DNA from: an uncultured Elusimicrobia bacterium
GTDB lineage: Bacteria > Elusimicrobiota > Elusimicrobia > Elusimicrobiales > UBA9959
Direction: 5' to 3'
Length of the DNA: 64,000 bases
Assembly (NCBI GenBank): GCA_903879915.1
Contig: CAIRNJ010000091.1
Location: 31,718 to 95,717, forward strand
Shown: one piece after another, positions 53,401 through 61,528 of the stretch
How positions within the stretch are numbered: the first letter of the stretch is position 1
Layout of the letters: every line of letters begins with the position of its first letter
Notes under the pieces: generated by a model
The model's input: only the letters and a program-made list of their open reading frames with translations
Told to the model about the DNA's origin: nothing
Database searches by the model: none
Program-made: the position numbers and the translations under genes

Positions 53401-53532
53401 GCCATAGCGGGCTGGAGCCGCGCTTTCGGCGCCAGGCTTTCCTTCCTGCCTTCGAAGGCGGGGGACGGGCTGCGCGTAAAACTTGCGGAGCGGCCGCTGG
53501 AAGTTATAGAACAGATGTTAAAGGCGTTCTGA
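50407..53532 (+). CDS. mfd: Transcription-repair coupling factor
   Basis: A 1,041-residue protein (E. coli 1,148). The UvrB-like N-terminal module (residues 1-330) is shortened and divergent. The RNA-polymerase-binding CarD-like domain starts at LKMGDFIVHEDYGVGRYLGIKK (about 352). The translocase has GDVGFGKTEVAMRAA (Walker A), VDEEHRFGV (DExH), LLMSATPIPRTL, VYYVHNRVQTIESR and QLRGRIGREKQKAYAYLFY. The C-terminal TRCF domain is intact. It removes stalled RNA polymerase and recruits UvrA. Confidence 0.95.
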   Translation: MPAKVITGVPNISAKAWFALKAYERAPSDMLVAASGDDALSSWLHAFNSLAGLLKLPPFTVCLWGADSSERARAMRALYSPEPGKFYLHVAAPEALAEPLMAGEAYAGLRFHFKLGYSYERNVSLDLFIKAGYERTSFVEEKGQFAARGSVVDFYAPGADKPVRLYFSDKKLESIRYFEIDTQHTSDFLDSVDVPPNIFSGTGRPLAACAGPGWKMFLDAALPEQLPLAAGELFAFSALAGEAEDFGAASNLNFNSDLKLLAGELRRLKKAGTAVKIFCINRGESERLAESLADAGAGGLLSISTGYIEEGFVHVPSKTAVITSSEFFRRRYRFDPASIKPKNKFFKWTDLKMGDFIVHEDYGVGRYLGIKKVFFRNACGEQVEDSDCLYLEYARNDKLLVPLYDFSRVQKYISSEGKVPRLSHMDTKTWNEMKSRVRKEVEVLALDILKLEAERAAMKTAALPHGGHLEEEFAASFPFDETPDQARAIAEVLSDMEAELPMNRLVAGDVGFGKTEVAMRAAMRAVVNGKQAAILVPTTILADQHARNFTKRFAGFPVNIQVISRFVPPAERKKILADLARGKVDIIVGTHRLIQKDVKFADLGLMAVDEEHRFGVKDKDRIKTAAKGVHCLLMSATPIPRTLYQSLSSLKAMSVIESPPVGRQAISTFVRPFTEKAAAEAVTYELARGGQVYYVHNRVQTIESRKAYLKKLMPELRIAVVHGQMKADAVEKHMWDFLNRKYDVLMATTIIESGLDIPSVNTLIVENAHEMGLAQLYQLRGRIGREKQKAYAYLFYPGWMKTGAARLKQKAELLKSRAEGNDEPAPISEDAVRRLSALEEFTELGSGFRLAMRDLEIRGAGELLGLRQHGFINSIGLEMYIKLLNGEIDRIKGRQGARALPEPKMDLLVQAFIPEDYVGDDMERLNFYKKLLNSGEAELDGVLKGFEDISGPAPEPLKNLVEIIRLKKKLAKKAVRAVTQRGTDLEFFFLPGAPVPPKAIAGWSRAFGARLSFLPSKAGDGLRVKLAERPLEVIEQMLKAF

Positions 53533-53533
53533 T

Positions 53534-54199
53534 ATGAAAAAACAACTGTCCGTACTATGTCTGCTGGCCCTGCTGGCCGCCCCCGCGGCGGCCGCCAATA
53601 TCCTTTTTATCGGGGATTCGCACTCCGTAGGCCCCTTCGGCTGGAAACTCGACGAACTGCTGCGCGCCGTGCCGGGCGCGCAGGTGGGCACCTACTCCAG
53701 CTGCGGTTCCATCTTCCAATGGTGGGAGACCGGTAAACCCACGCCCTGCGGCTATTTTTTCAGGGACGCCGCCGGCAAGACCGAAAGGGGGGAAAAAGGC
53801 CCCACGCCGATCTTCGATAACCTGCTGAAAGAAGTGAAGCCGGCGCTGGTGGTGGTGGAGCTGGGCGCCAATTACGCCGGCTACCCGTCCGACGATTTCG
53901 CGGTGAACGACATGCGCAAGCTGGTCACTAAGATCTCCTCCGCCGGCGCCGCCTGCTTCTGGATAACCAGGCCTGATTCCCGCAAAGGCCATGAAGACAT
54001 TCCGCGCATACTCGGACTTACTTATAAAGCCGTTACGCCGTACTGCAAATATTTCGACAGCACGCAGGTTACGAAATACCCTGCCGCGGGCGGCGACGGC
54101 ATCCATTACTGGTCCAAAGAAGGCACGCCCATAGCCAAAGCCTGGGCCGAAGCCGCTTTTGCCGCCATGAAACCGCTGCTGGACGAACTGCCCCAGTAG
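53534..54199 (+). CDS. Secreted SGNH/GDSL-family hydrolase
   Basis: A 221-residue protein with a signal peptide (MKKQLSVLCLLALLAAPAAAA) and an SGNH fold: block I FIGDSHSVGPFG (nucleophile Ser in GDSHS), block III VVELGANYAG (Asn), and block V GGDGIHYWSKEG (Asp-x-x-His). A conserved Cys pair (CG...CGY) lies in the insertion SSCGSIFQWWETGKPTPCGY. Such enzymes are esterases or deacylases of lipids and glycans in the envelope. It starts 1 nt after the mfd stop, so it is probably co-transcribed. Its TAG stop forms part of the inverted-repeat element that follows. Confidence 0.82.
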   Translation: MKKQLSVLCLLALLAAPAAAANILFIGDSHSVGPFGWKLDELLRAVPGAQVGTYSSCGSIFQWWETGKPTPCGYFFRDAAGKTERGEKGPTPIFDNLLKEVKPALVVVELGANYAGYPSDDFAVNDMRKLVTKISSAGAACFWITRPDSRKGHEDIPRILGLTYKAVTPYCKYFDSTQVTKYPAAGGDGIHYWSKEGTPIAKAWAEAAFAAMKPLLDELPQ

Positions 54200-54281
54200 G
54201 GGACGTATTTGACTTTTTTACTTATTATTACCAATTCACTTGCCGAAATTTACAAATAGTCAAATAGTCAAATACGTCCCC
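54199..54281. repeat. 83-bp inverted-repeat element (MITE-like)
   Basis: Perfect 15-bp arms GGGGACGTATTTGAC (54199-54213) and its complement (54267-54281), separated by 53 nt of AT-rich sequence with tandem AATAGTCA units at the right end. The left arm begins inside the stop codon of one SGNH gene and the right arm ends directly before the ATG of the next. Compact size and terminal arms resemble a REP or MITE-type insertion; no transposase is present in the window. Confidence 0.75.
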
Positions 54282-55481
54282 ATGATCGCCGGCTGCGCGG
54301 CCGCAGCGGCCCTGCTGTGGCTGCCGAACTTTTTTATCCCAAAACCGCCCCTCTCCCTGAACGACCTGCACCTCCGGTGGCTGATAGCGCCCGGCGAGTA
54401 TTTTACCGCGGCCCCGGCCCGCCCCGGCATGGTCTGCACCAACCCTGAACTGACGGCCCTGGATAACGGCGCGGAATGTTTCACCCCCCGCAAAAAACCG
54501 GGCACCTTCAGGATATTCTGCGTCGGCGGCTCCACCACGCGCGGCTGGCCTTTTCAGCACGTCATTGCCTATCCGGCGCTGCTGGCGGCATATCTGAAAA
54601 AAGCCCTGCCCGGCCGTGAAATTGAGGTTATAAACGCAGGTTTCATGGCCTCTGACAGCGTTTCCGACCTGCCGCTCGTCCGCGAACTGGCCCGCTATGA
54701 GCCGGACCTGCTGCTGCTCTACGAGGGGCGCGCGGATGTAGGGAACTATGACCTGCGCTCGGCTTTCAGCAGCCGGCTGCTGAAGATCCATTGTTCCCTG
54801 CTCCGCAATTCCGCGGTCTACGGGCGGCTAAGGCTGATGCTGCAGCCTTCAGCGGGATTGGACCATGCCAGGAGCGTCCGCCTGCTGTTATACCTGGTCC
54901 CGCGCGCCTCTTTCGAAGGGTACAAGCCGTTCTTTCTCGGGAATATACGCAGCATGGGCGCAGCTGCGGCGGCGGCCGGGGCAAAAACCGTTTTGCTTAC
55001 CCAGGTAACTTTCCCGCCGGCCGGCGCGCCGGTTCCCGAGGGAGTGAACGGCCTGCGCCGCGCCGCCGGGCTTGAGATAACCCGGCGGGAGGCCTTCGTC
55101 CTGCGGGCTAACGACTGGCTGCGGGAGTTTTCCGCGCGCGAAAAGGTCCCGCTGCTGGATATTGCCGCCGTCACGGAGGCTGCCCGCGAAAAGGAAAGCG
55201 ATCTCATCATCCCTCTCCCGGCCGTCCATCCCGACCTGGCCGGTTATTGCCTGATGGCGCGCGCCGCCGCGCAATATTTAAAAAGCGCCGGCATCCCTGC
55301 GCCCGCCCGGCAATGGGGGGAGCTGCCCACGGCCGCCGGGGTCTGCGCCGCCGAACTTGCCTTTTCGCACGGCAGCCTGAAAGACACTTATCTGCGGCTT
55401 GCCGATTATTTTTCCGCCGCGGGTTATCCGGCCGCGGCGAAGCGCTACCGAACCAGGGCGCTTGAGTACGGTACGCAATAA
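54282..55481 (+). CDS. SGNH-hydrolase-type membrane-anchored protein
   Basis: A 399-residue protein started at ATG 54282, right after the repeat. An open upstream extension from TTG 54240 would translate the repeat and is less likely. N-terminal signal anchor (AAAAALLWLPNFFI), then an SGNH-like fold: CVGGSTTRGWPF (block I Ser), EVINAGFMASDSV (Gly block), LLYEGRAD in place of the Asn block, and AVHPDLAGYCLMARA (Asp/His region). The C-terminal 80 residues are helical. Members of this group act on polysaccharide acyl groups in the periplasm. Confidence 0.7.
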   Translation: MIAGCAAAAALLWLPNFFIPKPPLSLNDLHLRWLIAPGEYFTAAPARPGMVCTNPELTALDNGAECFTPRKKPGTFRIFCVGGSTTRGWPFQHVIAYPALLAAYLKKALPGREIEVINAGFMASDSVSDLPLVRELARYEPDLLLLYEGRADVGNYDLRSAFSSRLLKIHCSLLRNSAVYGRLRLMLQPSAGLDHARSVRLLLYLVPRASFEGYKPFFLGNIRSMGAAAAAAGAKTVLLTQVTFPPAGAPVPEGVNGLRRAAGLEITRREAFVLRANDWLREFSAREKVPLLDIAAVTEAAREKESDLIIPLPAVHPDLAGYCLMARAAAQYLKSAGIPAPARQWGELPTAAGVCAAELAFSHGSLKDTYLRLADYFSAAGYPAAAKRYRTRALEYGTQ

Positions 55482-55587
55482 GCCAGGCGGGATCAGGGGA
55501 TCGTGCAGCGTCCCCTGGCTTTCTGCTGCCCGGACTTTTTGTATCATAGATGCCGGACCTTATCCAGGATAAAAGCACGGAAAACAT

Positions 55588-56559
55588 ATGGAAACCAGGA
55601 ATATCGCGATAATGCTCACGGATATCAAGGGCTTCACTTCGAAGACCGCCAGTTTTTCCAGGGCCGAGACCCAGGAGCTGCTGTCCAAACACCGCGAGCT
55701 GGTCCTGCCCGTGACCGAAAAATTCCATGGCCGCCTGGTCAAGACCATAGGGGACGCCTTCCTGGTGGCCTTTAACAGCCCCACCGACGCGGTGATCTGC
55801 GGCGTGGAGATACAGGACGTCCTGAAGAATTATAACGCCGACAAGGTTCAAAGCGGCAAGATAGAGATACGCATAGCCATTAATTCGGGAGAAGTGGCCA
55901 TCCACGACGACGGCGACATTTACGGGGACGCGGTCAACATCACCGCGCGCCTGGAGAGCATAGCCGAGGCCGGCGAGGTTTTCTTTACGGAAGCAGTGTA
56001 CCTGTCCATGAACAAGAAAGAAGTTCCGTCCAGCGAGATAGGCTACCGGCAGTTCAAGGGCATCCCCGATAAAATAAAGGTTTTCCGCGTCCTGAGGGAA
56101 GTTCCGGTTGGGGCGCAGCCGCCGGAACAGGTGCACGAAGCAGCTCAGCCCGCTGCCCCCAAAGAGGCGCAGTCTTCGGCCGCCGCCCTGCTGCCCGCGC
56201 TCAATCCCGCGGGTATCTGCCCGCGGGCCGTCTCCCTTTTTATAGACGTGCTTTTGTTCGCGGTGATATATCATTTTCTTTTTAAATGGGCCAATTCCCT
56301 GCTATTCCTCGTGCTGTTCTGGGCGGTTTATCAGACAATGTTCCACACAAGAAGAGGGGCTACTCCGGGAATGCTGATAATGAAGCTAAGGCTGATAGAC
56401 CTGTCCACCGGGCTCCCGCCGAAAAAGACTTTCTGGCGCGCTGTTCTCAGCGTGCTGTCGGCTCTTCCTGCGGGGCTTGGTTATCTCTGGGCTTTAAGGG
56501 AAAAAGACCACCGCACCTGGCATGACCTGCTGACCGACACCCAGGTGGTAAAGGTCTAA
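55588..56559 (+). CDS. Class III adenylate/guanylate cyclase fused to an RDD membrane domain
   Basis: A 323-residue protein. Residues 1-170 are a class III cyclase catalytic domain with both metal-binding aspartates (Asp12 in LTDIKGFT, Asp56 in KTIGDAF), Lys52 and the transition-state pair Asn117/Arg121 in GDAVNITARLES, so it should be active. Residues 175-205 are a Pro/Ala linker. Residues 208-320 are an RDD domain (PRAVSLFIDVLLFAVIYHF, then about three helices, R-K and DHRTWHDLLTDTQVV). The order is soluble cyclase then membrane, opposite to the usual sensor-cyclase plan. A TATCAT lies upstream at 55542. Confidence 0.85.
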   Translation: METRNIAIMLTDIKGFTSKTASFSRAETQELLSKHRELVLPVTEKFHGRLVKTIGDAFLVAFNSPTDAVICGVEIQDVLKNYNADKVQSGKIEIRIAINSGEVAIHDDGDIYGDAVNITARLESIAEAGEVFFTEAVYLSMNKKEVPSSEIGYRQFKGIPDKIKVFRVLREVPVGAQPPEQVHEAAQPAAPKEAQSSAAALLPALNPAGICPRAVSLFIDVLLFAVIYHFLFKWANSLLFLVLFWAVYQTMFHTRRGATPGMLIMKLRLIDLSTGLPPKKTFWRAVLSVLSALPAGLGYLWALREKDHRTWHDLLTDTQVVKV

Positions 56560-56695
56560 AGCGTCCGCGGGACGTCCTCGTCCGTATGGGCTGAAAGCCC
56601 GCTGATCCCGATTTGGCTTATTCCGCGAAGGTGCTTGCTGTCACCGGAAGTCTTTGTTCTTAAGGTCCCGATCGAGGGGGATCCCCGCCGCCCGC

Positions 56696-57841
56696 CTATC
56701 CGGGCCAAAGCGCCGTGTTCCGGTAATTGGCGGGGGTCAGCTCCGGCATATGCGGCGCTGCTATCCCGTCTAAAACCAGATTGCTGAATACCCCGTTGGG
56801 TGAGAAGGCCTCGGGGTTATAAAGCCAGGGAGCATAGAACAGCCGTATCCGCTTCGCCTCCGGCAGCACTTTGTTCAGCAGCTGTATCAGCGTTATGGTG
56901 CAGTTGTTGGTTATTGTGTGGTAGTATTCCCCGCTGCGGTCCACCACCGCCTGGGTGAGCGCGTTGCGGAGCAGTGCCCGCTTCTGCGCCGCGCTCAGCT
57001 GCAGTTCGTAAGGGAACAGCTTTTTGTCTTCCGTCAGGCAGGTGAACTTAATATAATCCTCTTCCGTGGCCAGCAGCCAGACTATGCCGTATTCCTTGTT
57101 AAGGGCGCTCACCAGGTCCGCCTCCTTGTCAGGGCGGAGCATGGACTCTACCGAAAGCAGCAGGCCGCGGGAAGTGTTGCCGGCGGAATCATTCATCCCT
57201 CCGGCCTTGAACGTGAACAGCATGGTGGCGTGCGAAACCAGGAACTCCGGCTCTAAAGGCTTCTGCACAATATAGACCTTATCCACCAGTTCGGGGTCTA
57301 TCACGCCGGTGCGCCAGTCGTAGGCGTCCGTGTCTGGCTGCTTGCCCCAGCGGACGTTCTTTATGGTGAGCTCTCCGGCGCTCCCCGCCTGCACAAGGCG
57401 GGCTTCGCGCTGGGTCTTGTCCCGCCAGGTCTGCGCGATGCCGGCGGCATAAGGCAGGAAGGCGTCGGCGCGCAGCGCCGACAGGTCGTCCAGCCGCCGT
57501 GCGCAGCCGTCCAGGGTAATGGCTGTGCCGGTCCTGGCCAGCCGTTCGGCCTGGCCGTAAATTTTTGGGTTGGCGGGCAGCAGCCGGAACGCGCGGCCGT
57601 CGGAAGCGGAGAATGAAAAGCCGCCGCCTGTTCTTATTACTTTCCCAGCCACGCGGTACGGCACGGCGAAGCTGTCGTTCAGTTCATCGGTGGTCTTAAT
57701 AAAGTCAGGGGCCGGCACCGGCAGCCCTGCCGCCTGCGCGCCTCTGCCCGCATCGAGCCCGAGTTGTTCCGCCGCGGTGCCCGCGTAGGCGCCGCAAGTC
57801 ATCCATAGTATCGCGGCCGCAGTGTATATGATGTTTTTCAT
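56696..57841 (-). CDS. Exported DUF4105-like protein
   Basis: A 381-residue protein started at ATG 57841, giving a signal peptide (MKNIIYTAAAILWMTCGAYA). The C-terminal half has VSHATMLFTFKAGG (His in a SHAxLxF context) and YHTITNNCTITLIQLLN, which fit the DUF4105/Lnb-type cysteine-peptidase-like fold with His and Cys. The N-terminal part is probably a DUF-specific domain. DUF4105-class proteins are periplasmic or membrane-associated and some relatives handle lipoproteins. Function unproven. No ribosome site is visible before this start. Confidence 0.62.
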   Translation of the reverse strand: MKNIIYTAAAILWMTCGAYAGTAAEQLGLDAGRGAQAAGLPVPAPDFIKTTDELNDSFAVPYRVAGKVIRTGGGFSFSASDGRAFRLLPANPKIYGQAERLARTGTAITLDGCARRLDDLSALRADAFLPYAAGIAQTWRDKTQREARLVQAGSAGELTIKNVRWGKQPDTDAYDWRTGVIDPELVDKVYIVQKPLEPEFLVSHATMLFTFKAGGMNDSAGNTSRGLLLSVESMLRPDKEADLVSALNKEYGIVWLLATEEDYIKFTCLTEDKKLFPYELQLSAAQKRALLRNALTQAVVDRSGEYYHTITNNCTITLIQLLNKVLPEAKRIRLFYAPWLYNPEAFSPNGVFSNLVLDGIAAPHMPELTPANYRNTALWPG

Positions 57842-58079
57842 AAGGTGTTGTCCTGTTGTCTGTCGTACCCCCAAGAGTCCTTATCATAAGTATAGCCCGC
57901 GCAGCGCCGCGCTTCCTGATTCCGGGGGCCCGGGGCGGCCCGGTTTTTTTGCCCAGGAGCGGCGGCTTAACGCTGGCGGGTTTATTTAAACTTATGGTTT
58001 AATCACCGGAAGTTGCCAGGACCGCTCAACTAGCGATATAATACCGGGATAGCGGCATGAAGGACCGAACCGAGGACAT
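57842..58079. other. Divergent intergenic region between the DUF4105-like gene and glpK
   Basis: 238 bases. It contains TATACT (57889-57894, minus) for the DUF4105-like gene, a GC-rich imperfect hairpin followed by seven T (about 57922-57950, plus) of uncertain meaning, and the glpK promoter listed separately. Confidence 0.45.
58013..58042 (+). promoter_or_regulatory. Sigma-70-type promoter of glpK
   Basis: TTGCCA (58013-58018), 18-nt spacer, TATAAT (58037-58042), then about 30 nt of leader with GAGGA five nt before the ATG at 58080. Confidence 0.6.
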
Positions 58080-59564
58080 ATGAGAACTATCTTGGCCATC
58101 GACCAGGGGACCACCAGCTCGCGCGCGATAGTTTATGACGAACGCTGCCGCGCGCTGGCCTCCTCCCAGCGTGAATTCCCGCAATATTTCCCGCGGCCGG
58201 CCTGGGTGGAGCACGACGCCGGGGAGATCTGGCGCTCGGTAGAGGATACCGCCCGCGCCGCCATCGCCAGCTCCGGGGCCGGGAAAGTATCCGCCATCGG
58301 CATCACCAACCAGCGGGAGACCATAGCGGTGTGGGACCGCCGCACCGGCGCGCCCGCGGCGCCGGCCATTGTCTGGCAGGACCGGCGCGTCAGTCCCCTG
58401 ATGGACCAGCTGCGCGCGGCCGGCCGCGAGCCGTTCATCCAGCAAAAGACGGGGCTGCTGCTGGACCCCTATTTTTCCGCCGGGAAACTGAGCTGGCTGC
58501 TGGACAATATCCCGGACGGCCGCGCCCGGGCCGCGGCGGGGGAACTCGCGGCCGGGACCATGGATTCCTGGCTCATCTACAAGCTGACCGGCGGCCGCGT
58601 GCATCTTACCGACGTCTCCAACGCCTCGCGCACGATGCTGATGAACATCCATACCGGCGGCTGGGACGACGAGCTGCTCTCGCTGTTCAATATTCCCCGC
58701 GCCATCCTGCCGGGCATAGCGCCCAGCAGCGGCTTTTTCGGCGAGACCGATCCGGCGCTTTTCGGCGCGGCTATTCCCATCACCGGGGCGGCCGGGGACC
58801 AGCAGGCGGCGCTGTTCGGCCAGTTGTGCAGCAGGCCGGGGCTGATCAAGTGTACCTACGGCACGGGCTGCTTCATGCTGCTGTTCACCGGCCCGGAGCC
58901 GGTAGCGAGCACCAACCGCCTGCTTACCACGGTAGCCTGGCAGCTGGGCGGGGGGCCGCTGCAGTACGCGCTGGAAGGCAGCGTGTTCATGGGCGGCGCC
59001 GCCATACAATGGCTGCGCGACGGCCTGAAGATAATCCGCAGCGCGCCCGAAGTGAACCAGCTGGCCGCGCAGGTGGCGGACACCGGGGGCGTGTACCTGG
59101 TGCCGGCCTTCACAGGCCTCGGCGCCCCGCACTGGGACTCCACCGCGCGCGCGGCCCTACTGGGCATGACGCGCGGCACCACCGGCGCGCACATTGCGCG
59201 CGCCACGCTGGAGGGCATAGCTTTTCAGGTAACCGACCTGCTGCGCGCCATGCGCAAGGACTCCGGCCGCCGCATAATAACGCTGCGCGCCGACGGCGGC
59301 GCCTGCGCGAGCGACCTGCTGATGCAGCTGCAGGCGGACCTGGCGGGGGTGGCAGTGGAGCGGCCGAAGAACCTGGAGACCACGGCCATCGGGGCCGCGA
59401 TGCTGGCGGGGCTGGGCGCCGGCTTCTGGCGCAACACCGGGGAACTGGCATCCATCCGCGAAACGGAGCGTGTGTTCCGGCCCGCGGCGGCCGCTGACTC
59501 AAAAGAGCGCCTGCGGCTCTGGCGCGCGGCAGTAAAACGCGCCAAAAGCCTGGAAGGCGCCTAA
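58080..59564 (+). CDS. glpK: Glycerol kinase
   Basis: A 494-residue FGGY-family kinase that makes glycerol-3-phosphate with ATP. The N-terminal phosphate motif [12 protein letters not shown], the DAGEIW region, [19 protein letters not shown] and [11 protein letters not shown] are all present. Full family length. The ribosome site GAGGA supports ATG 58080. No glpF or glpD is in the window. It is convergent with the galactose operon, with 49 bp and no clear terminator between the stops. Confidence 0.95.
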   Translation: MRTILAIDQGTTSSRAIVYDERCRALASSQREFPQYFPRPAWVEHDAGEIWRSVEDTARAAIASSGAGKVSAIGITNQRETIAVWDRRTGAPAAPAIVWQDRRVSPLMDQLRAAGREPFIQQKTGLLLDPYFSAGKLSWLLDNIPDGRARAAAGELAAGTMDSWLIYKLTGGRVHLTDVSNASRTMLMNIHTGGWDDELLSLFNIPRAILPGIAPSSGFFGETDPALFGAAIPITGAAGDQQAALFGQLCSRPGLIKCTYGTGCFMLLFTGPEPVASTNRLLTTVAWQLGGGPLQYALEGSVFMGGAAIQWLRDGLKIIRSAPEVNQLAAQVADTGGVYLVPAFTGLGAPHWDSTARAALLGMTRGTTGAHIARATLEGIAFQVTDLLRAMRKDSGRRIITLRADGGACASDLLMQLQADLAGVAVERPKNLETTAIGAAMLAGLGAGFWRNTGELASIRETERVFRPAAAADSKERLRLWRAAVKRAKSLEGA

Positions 59565-59613
59565 ATCTGGGACCGGGAGCCGGCGCAAAACCTTACCGCG
59601 CCGCGCAAGCCTT

Positions 59614-59832
59614 TCATTTTCCGGCCCGCGCCGCAGCCCTGGCCGCCCAGAGCGCGAAGAACAGCATGAACAGGCCGAACACGCCCATCACCCCGCCGGC
59701 GAACAGGTTCAGGTTCACGTCCGCTCCCGGGGGGAGCGGGCGGGTCAGGCCCAGCGTGACCAGGATCGCGCTGAAGATGGAAAACAGCAGCCCTATCGGA
59801 AAACGCAGATCGTCGAGTAATTCGTTAAGCAT
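59614..59832 (-). CDS. Small two-helix membrane protein, last gene of gal operon
   Basis: A 72-residue protein with two membrane helices (about 12-30, 44-66) joined by a short loop (TRPLPPGADVNLN). AGGAG lies 7 nt before ATG 59832, so it is translated. It starts 19 nt after the symporter stop. Short membrane proteins accompany SSS symporters in several bacteria and may be accessory subunits. No motif identifies the family. The C-terminus is Ala/Arg-rich (WAARAAARAGK). Confidence 0.7.
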   Translation of the reverse strand: MLNELLDDLRFPIGLLFSIFSAILVTLGLTRPLPPGADVNLNLFAGGVMGVFGLFMLFFALWAARAAARAGK

Positions 59833-59851
59833 TTAATTTCTCCTGTATTTT

Positions 59852-61528
59852 TCAGCGGAATACGAAGTTCAGCGCTACGGTGACCACCAGCACAACAGTA
59901 CCCAGCGCGGCCGGCCGCAGATACCAGCGGGCCTCGGTCTCTTTCGGCTTCTCCGTCAGGCTGTACACCAGGCCGCGCATTTCCTCGTCCTTTTTAGGCT
60001 TGGTGAAAAGGCTGATGGCGATGGTCAGGACGAAGCAGACCGTCCAGGCCAGGATGGAGATGGCGAAAGCCTGCCCCATGCCCGAGCGGAACTCGTGCAG
60101 CGGCAGCGCGCCGGAAGCCAGCAGCCAGCCGCCCTTGCCCTCGGCCACGGTCAGGCCGTGGGTCAGGGCCGCCCCGGCGGTGCCGCCCATCAGCCCCCAG
60201 AACGCGCCGTGCCCGGTCGCGCGCTTCCAGAACATGCCCAGCAGGAAAGTGGCGAACAACGGCGCGTTGACGAAGCCGAAGACGAGCTGCAGCAGGTCCA
60301 TGATGTTATTGAAGCTGCGCGCCACATAAGCCGTGGCGATGGAGATAAGGATGCCGAAGATCGTGGCCAGCTTGCCTACGCGCAGATAATGGGCGTCGTC
60401 CGCCTCCTTGCAAAAATAGGCCTGGTAGATGTCGTAGGTCCAGACGGTGTTGAACGCCGTCACGTTGCCGGCCATCCCCGACATGAACGACGCCATCAGC
60501 GCCGTCAGGCCCACGCCCAGCAGCCCCGACGGGTAGAAATGGATGAGCATGCTCGGCAGCGTCATGTCGTAATCCATGCGCCCGTCGGCCTTGAGCGGTA
60601 TGGAGAAATCCCCGCCCAGATGCGTCAGTGTTATCGCCACGAGCCCGGGCAGGATGGTGACGAAAGGCAGCAGCATCTTGGGGAAAGCCGCTATGACGGG
60701 CGTGCGCTGCGCGTCGGACATGTTGCGCGCCACCATGGCGCGCTGCACCAGCAGGAAGTCGGTGCACCAGTAGCCGAACGAAAGCACGAAGCCCAGCCCC
60801 ATCAGCATGCCGAACAGCCCTATGCCCATGGGGTTATCGGACGAGGCGCCCATGTACTGCCAGGTGTGGGTCATCACGCCCGGCAGCTGCGCCTTGAGGC
60901 CGTCCCAGCCGCCCACCCGCTTCAGCCCTACATACACCAGCGGCACTATGCCCATCACCACCAGGAAGAACTGCAGCACCTCGTTGTAGATGGCGCTCTT
61001 AAGGCCGCCGGTAAAGGTGTAGACCGCCACTATGCCGGCCGAGAGCAGCACCGAGAAGCCGAAGCCCCAGCCCAGCAGCGCCTTGAGCAGGATGGCCAGC
61101 ACGTAAAGGGCCACCCCCGACGAGAACACGGTCATGGCCGCGAACGAGATGGCGTTGAGGCCGCGGGTCTTTTCGTCGAAGCGCAGCTTCAGGTATTCCG
61201 GCACGGACCGCGCGCGGCTGCCGTAATAGAACGGCATCATGAAAATACCGAGGAAGACCATGGCCGGGATGGCGCCCAGCCAGTAGAAATGCGCGGTCAT
61301 GAAGCCGTACTTGGCGCCGGAAGCCGCCATGCCTATGACCTCCTGCGCGCCGACGTTGGCCGAGATGAACGCGAGGCTGGTTATCCACAGCGGGATGCCG
61401 CGCTTGCCGCCGTGGCCGCCCAGGAAGTCGCTGCTGCATTTCACCTTGCGCTTTAAAAGCATACCTATGGAAATGACGAACAGGAAATACAGCGCTATGA
61501 TGACGTAATCGATAGGACTAAGTTTCAT
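59852..61528 (-). CDS. Sodium/solute symporter (SSS family), probably galactose uptake
   Basis: A 558-residue protein with 14 predicted helices of the LeuT-fold SSS family (SglT type). It has SLAFISANVGAQEVIGMAASGA in TM1, FTGGLKSAIYNEVLQ, FGYWCTDFLLVQRAM (sugar-binding region), and SFMSGMAGNVTAFNTVWTYDIYQ of TM8. The overall sequence resembles the Vibrio Na+/galactose cotransporter. Position in an operon with galT and galK supports galactose as substrate. Its ATG overlaps the galK stop (ATGA). Confidence 0.85.
   Translation of the reverse strand: MKLSPIDYVIIALYFLFVISIGMLLKRKVKCSSDFLGGHGGKRGIPLWITSLAFISANVGAQEVIGMAASGAKYGFMTAHFYWLGAIPAMVFLGIFMMPFYYGSRARSVPEYLKLRFDEKTRGLNAISFAAMTVFSSGVALYVLAILLKALLGWGFGFSVLLSAGIVAVYTFTGGLKSAIYNEVLQFFLVVMGIVPLVYVGLKRVGGWDGLKAQLPGVMTHTWQYMGASSDNPMGIGLFGMLMGLGFVLSFGYWCTDFLLVQRAMVARNMSDAQRTPVIAAFPKMLLPFVTILPGLVAITLTHLGGDFSIPLKADGRMDYDMTLPSMLIHFYPSGLLGVGLTALMASFMSGMAGNVTAFNTVWTYDIYQAYFCKEADDAHYLRVGKLATIFGILISIATAYVARSFNNIMDLLQLVFGFVNAPLFATFLLGMFWKRATGHGAFWGLMGGTAGAALTHGLTVAEGKGGWLLASGALPLHEFRSGMGQAFAISILAWTVCFVLTIAISLFTKPKKDEEMRGLVYSLTEKPKETEARWYLRPAALGTVVLVVTVALNFVFR

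Noticed and set aside
54240..54281. N-terminal extension of the second SGNH gene from TTG 54240
   Set aside because: It would translate the inverted-repeat element; ATG 54282 gives a proper signal anchor.
57922..57950. GC hairpin followed by T7 upstream of glpK as a terminator or attenuator
   Set aside because: The stem is imperfect and no plus-strand gene ends nearby; the glpK promoter lies downstream of it.
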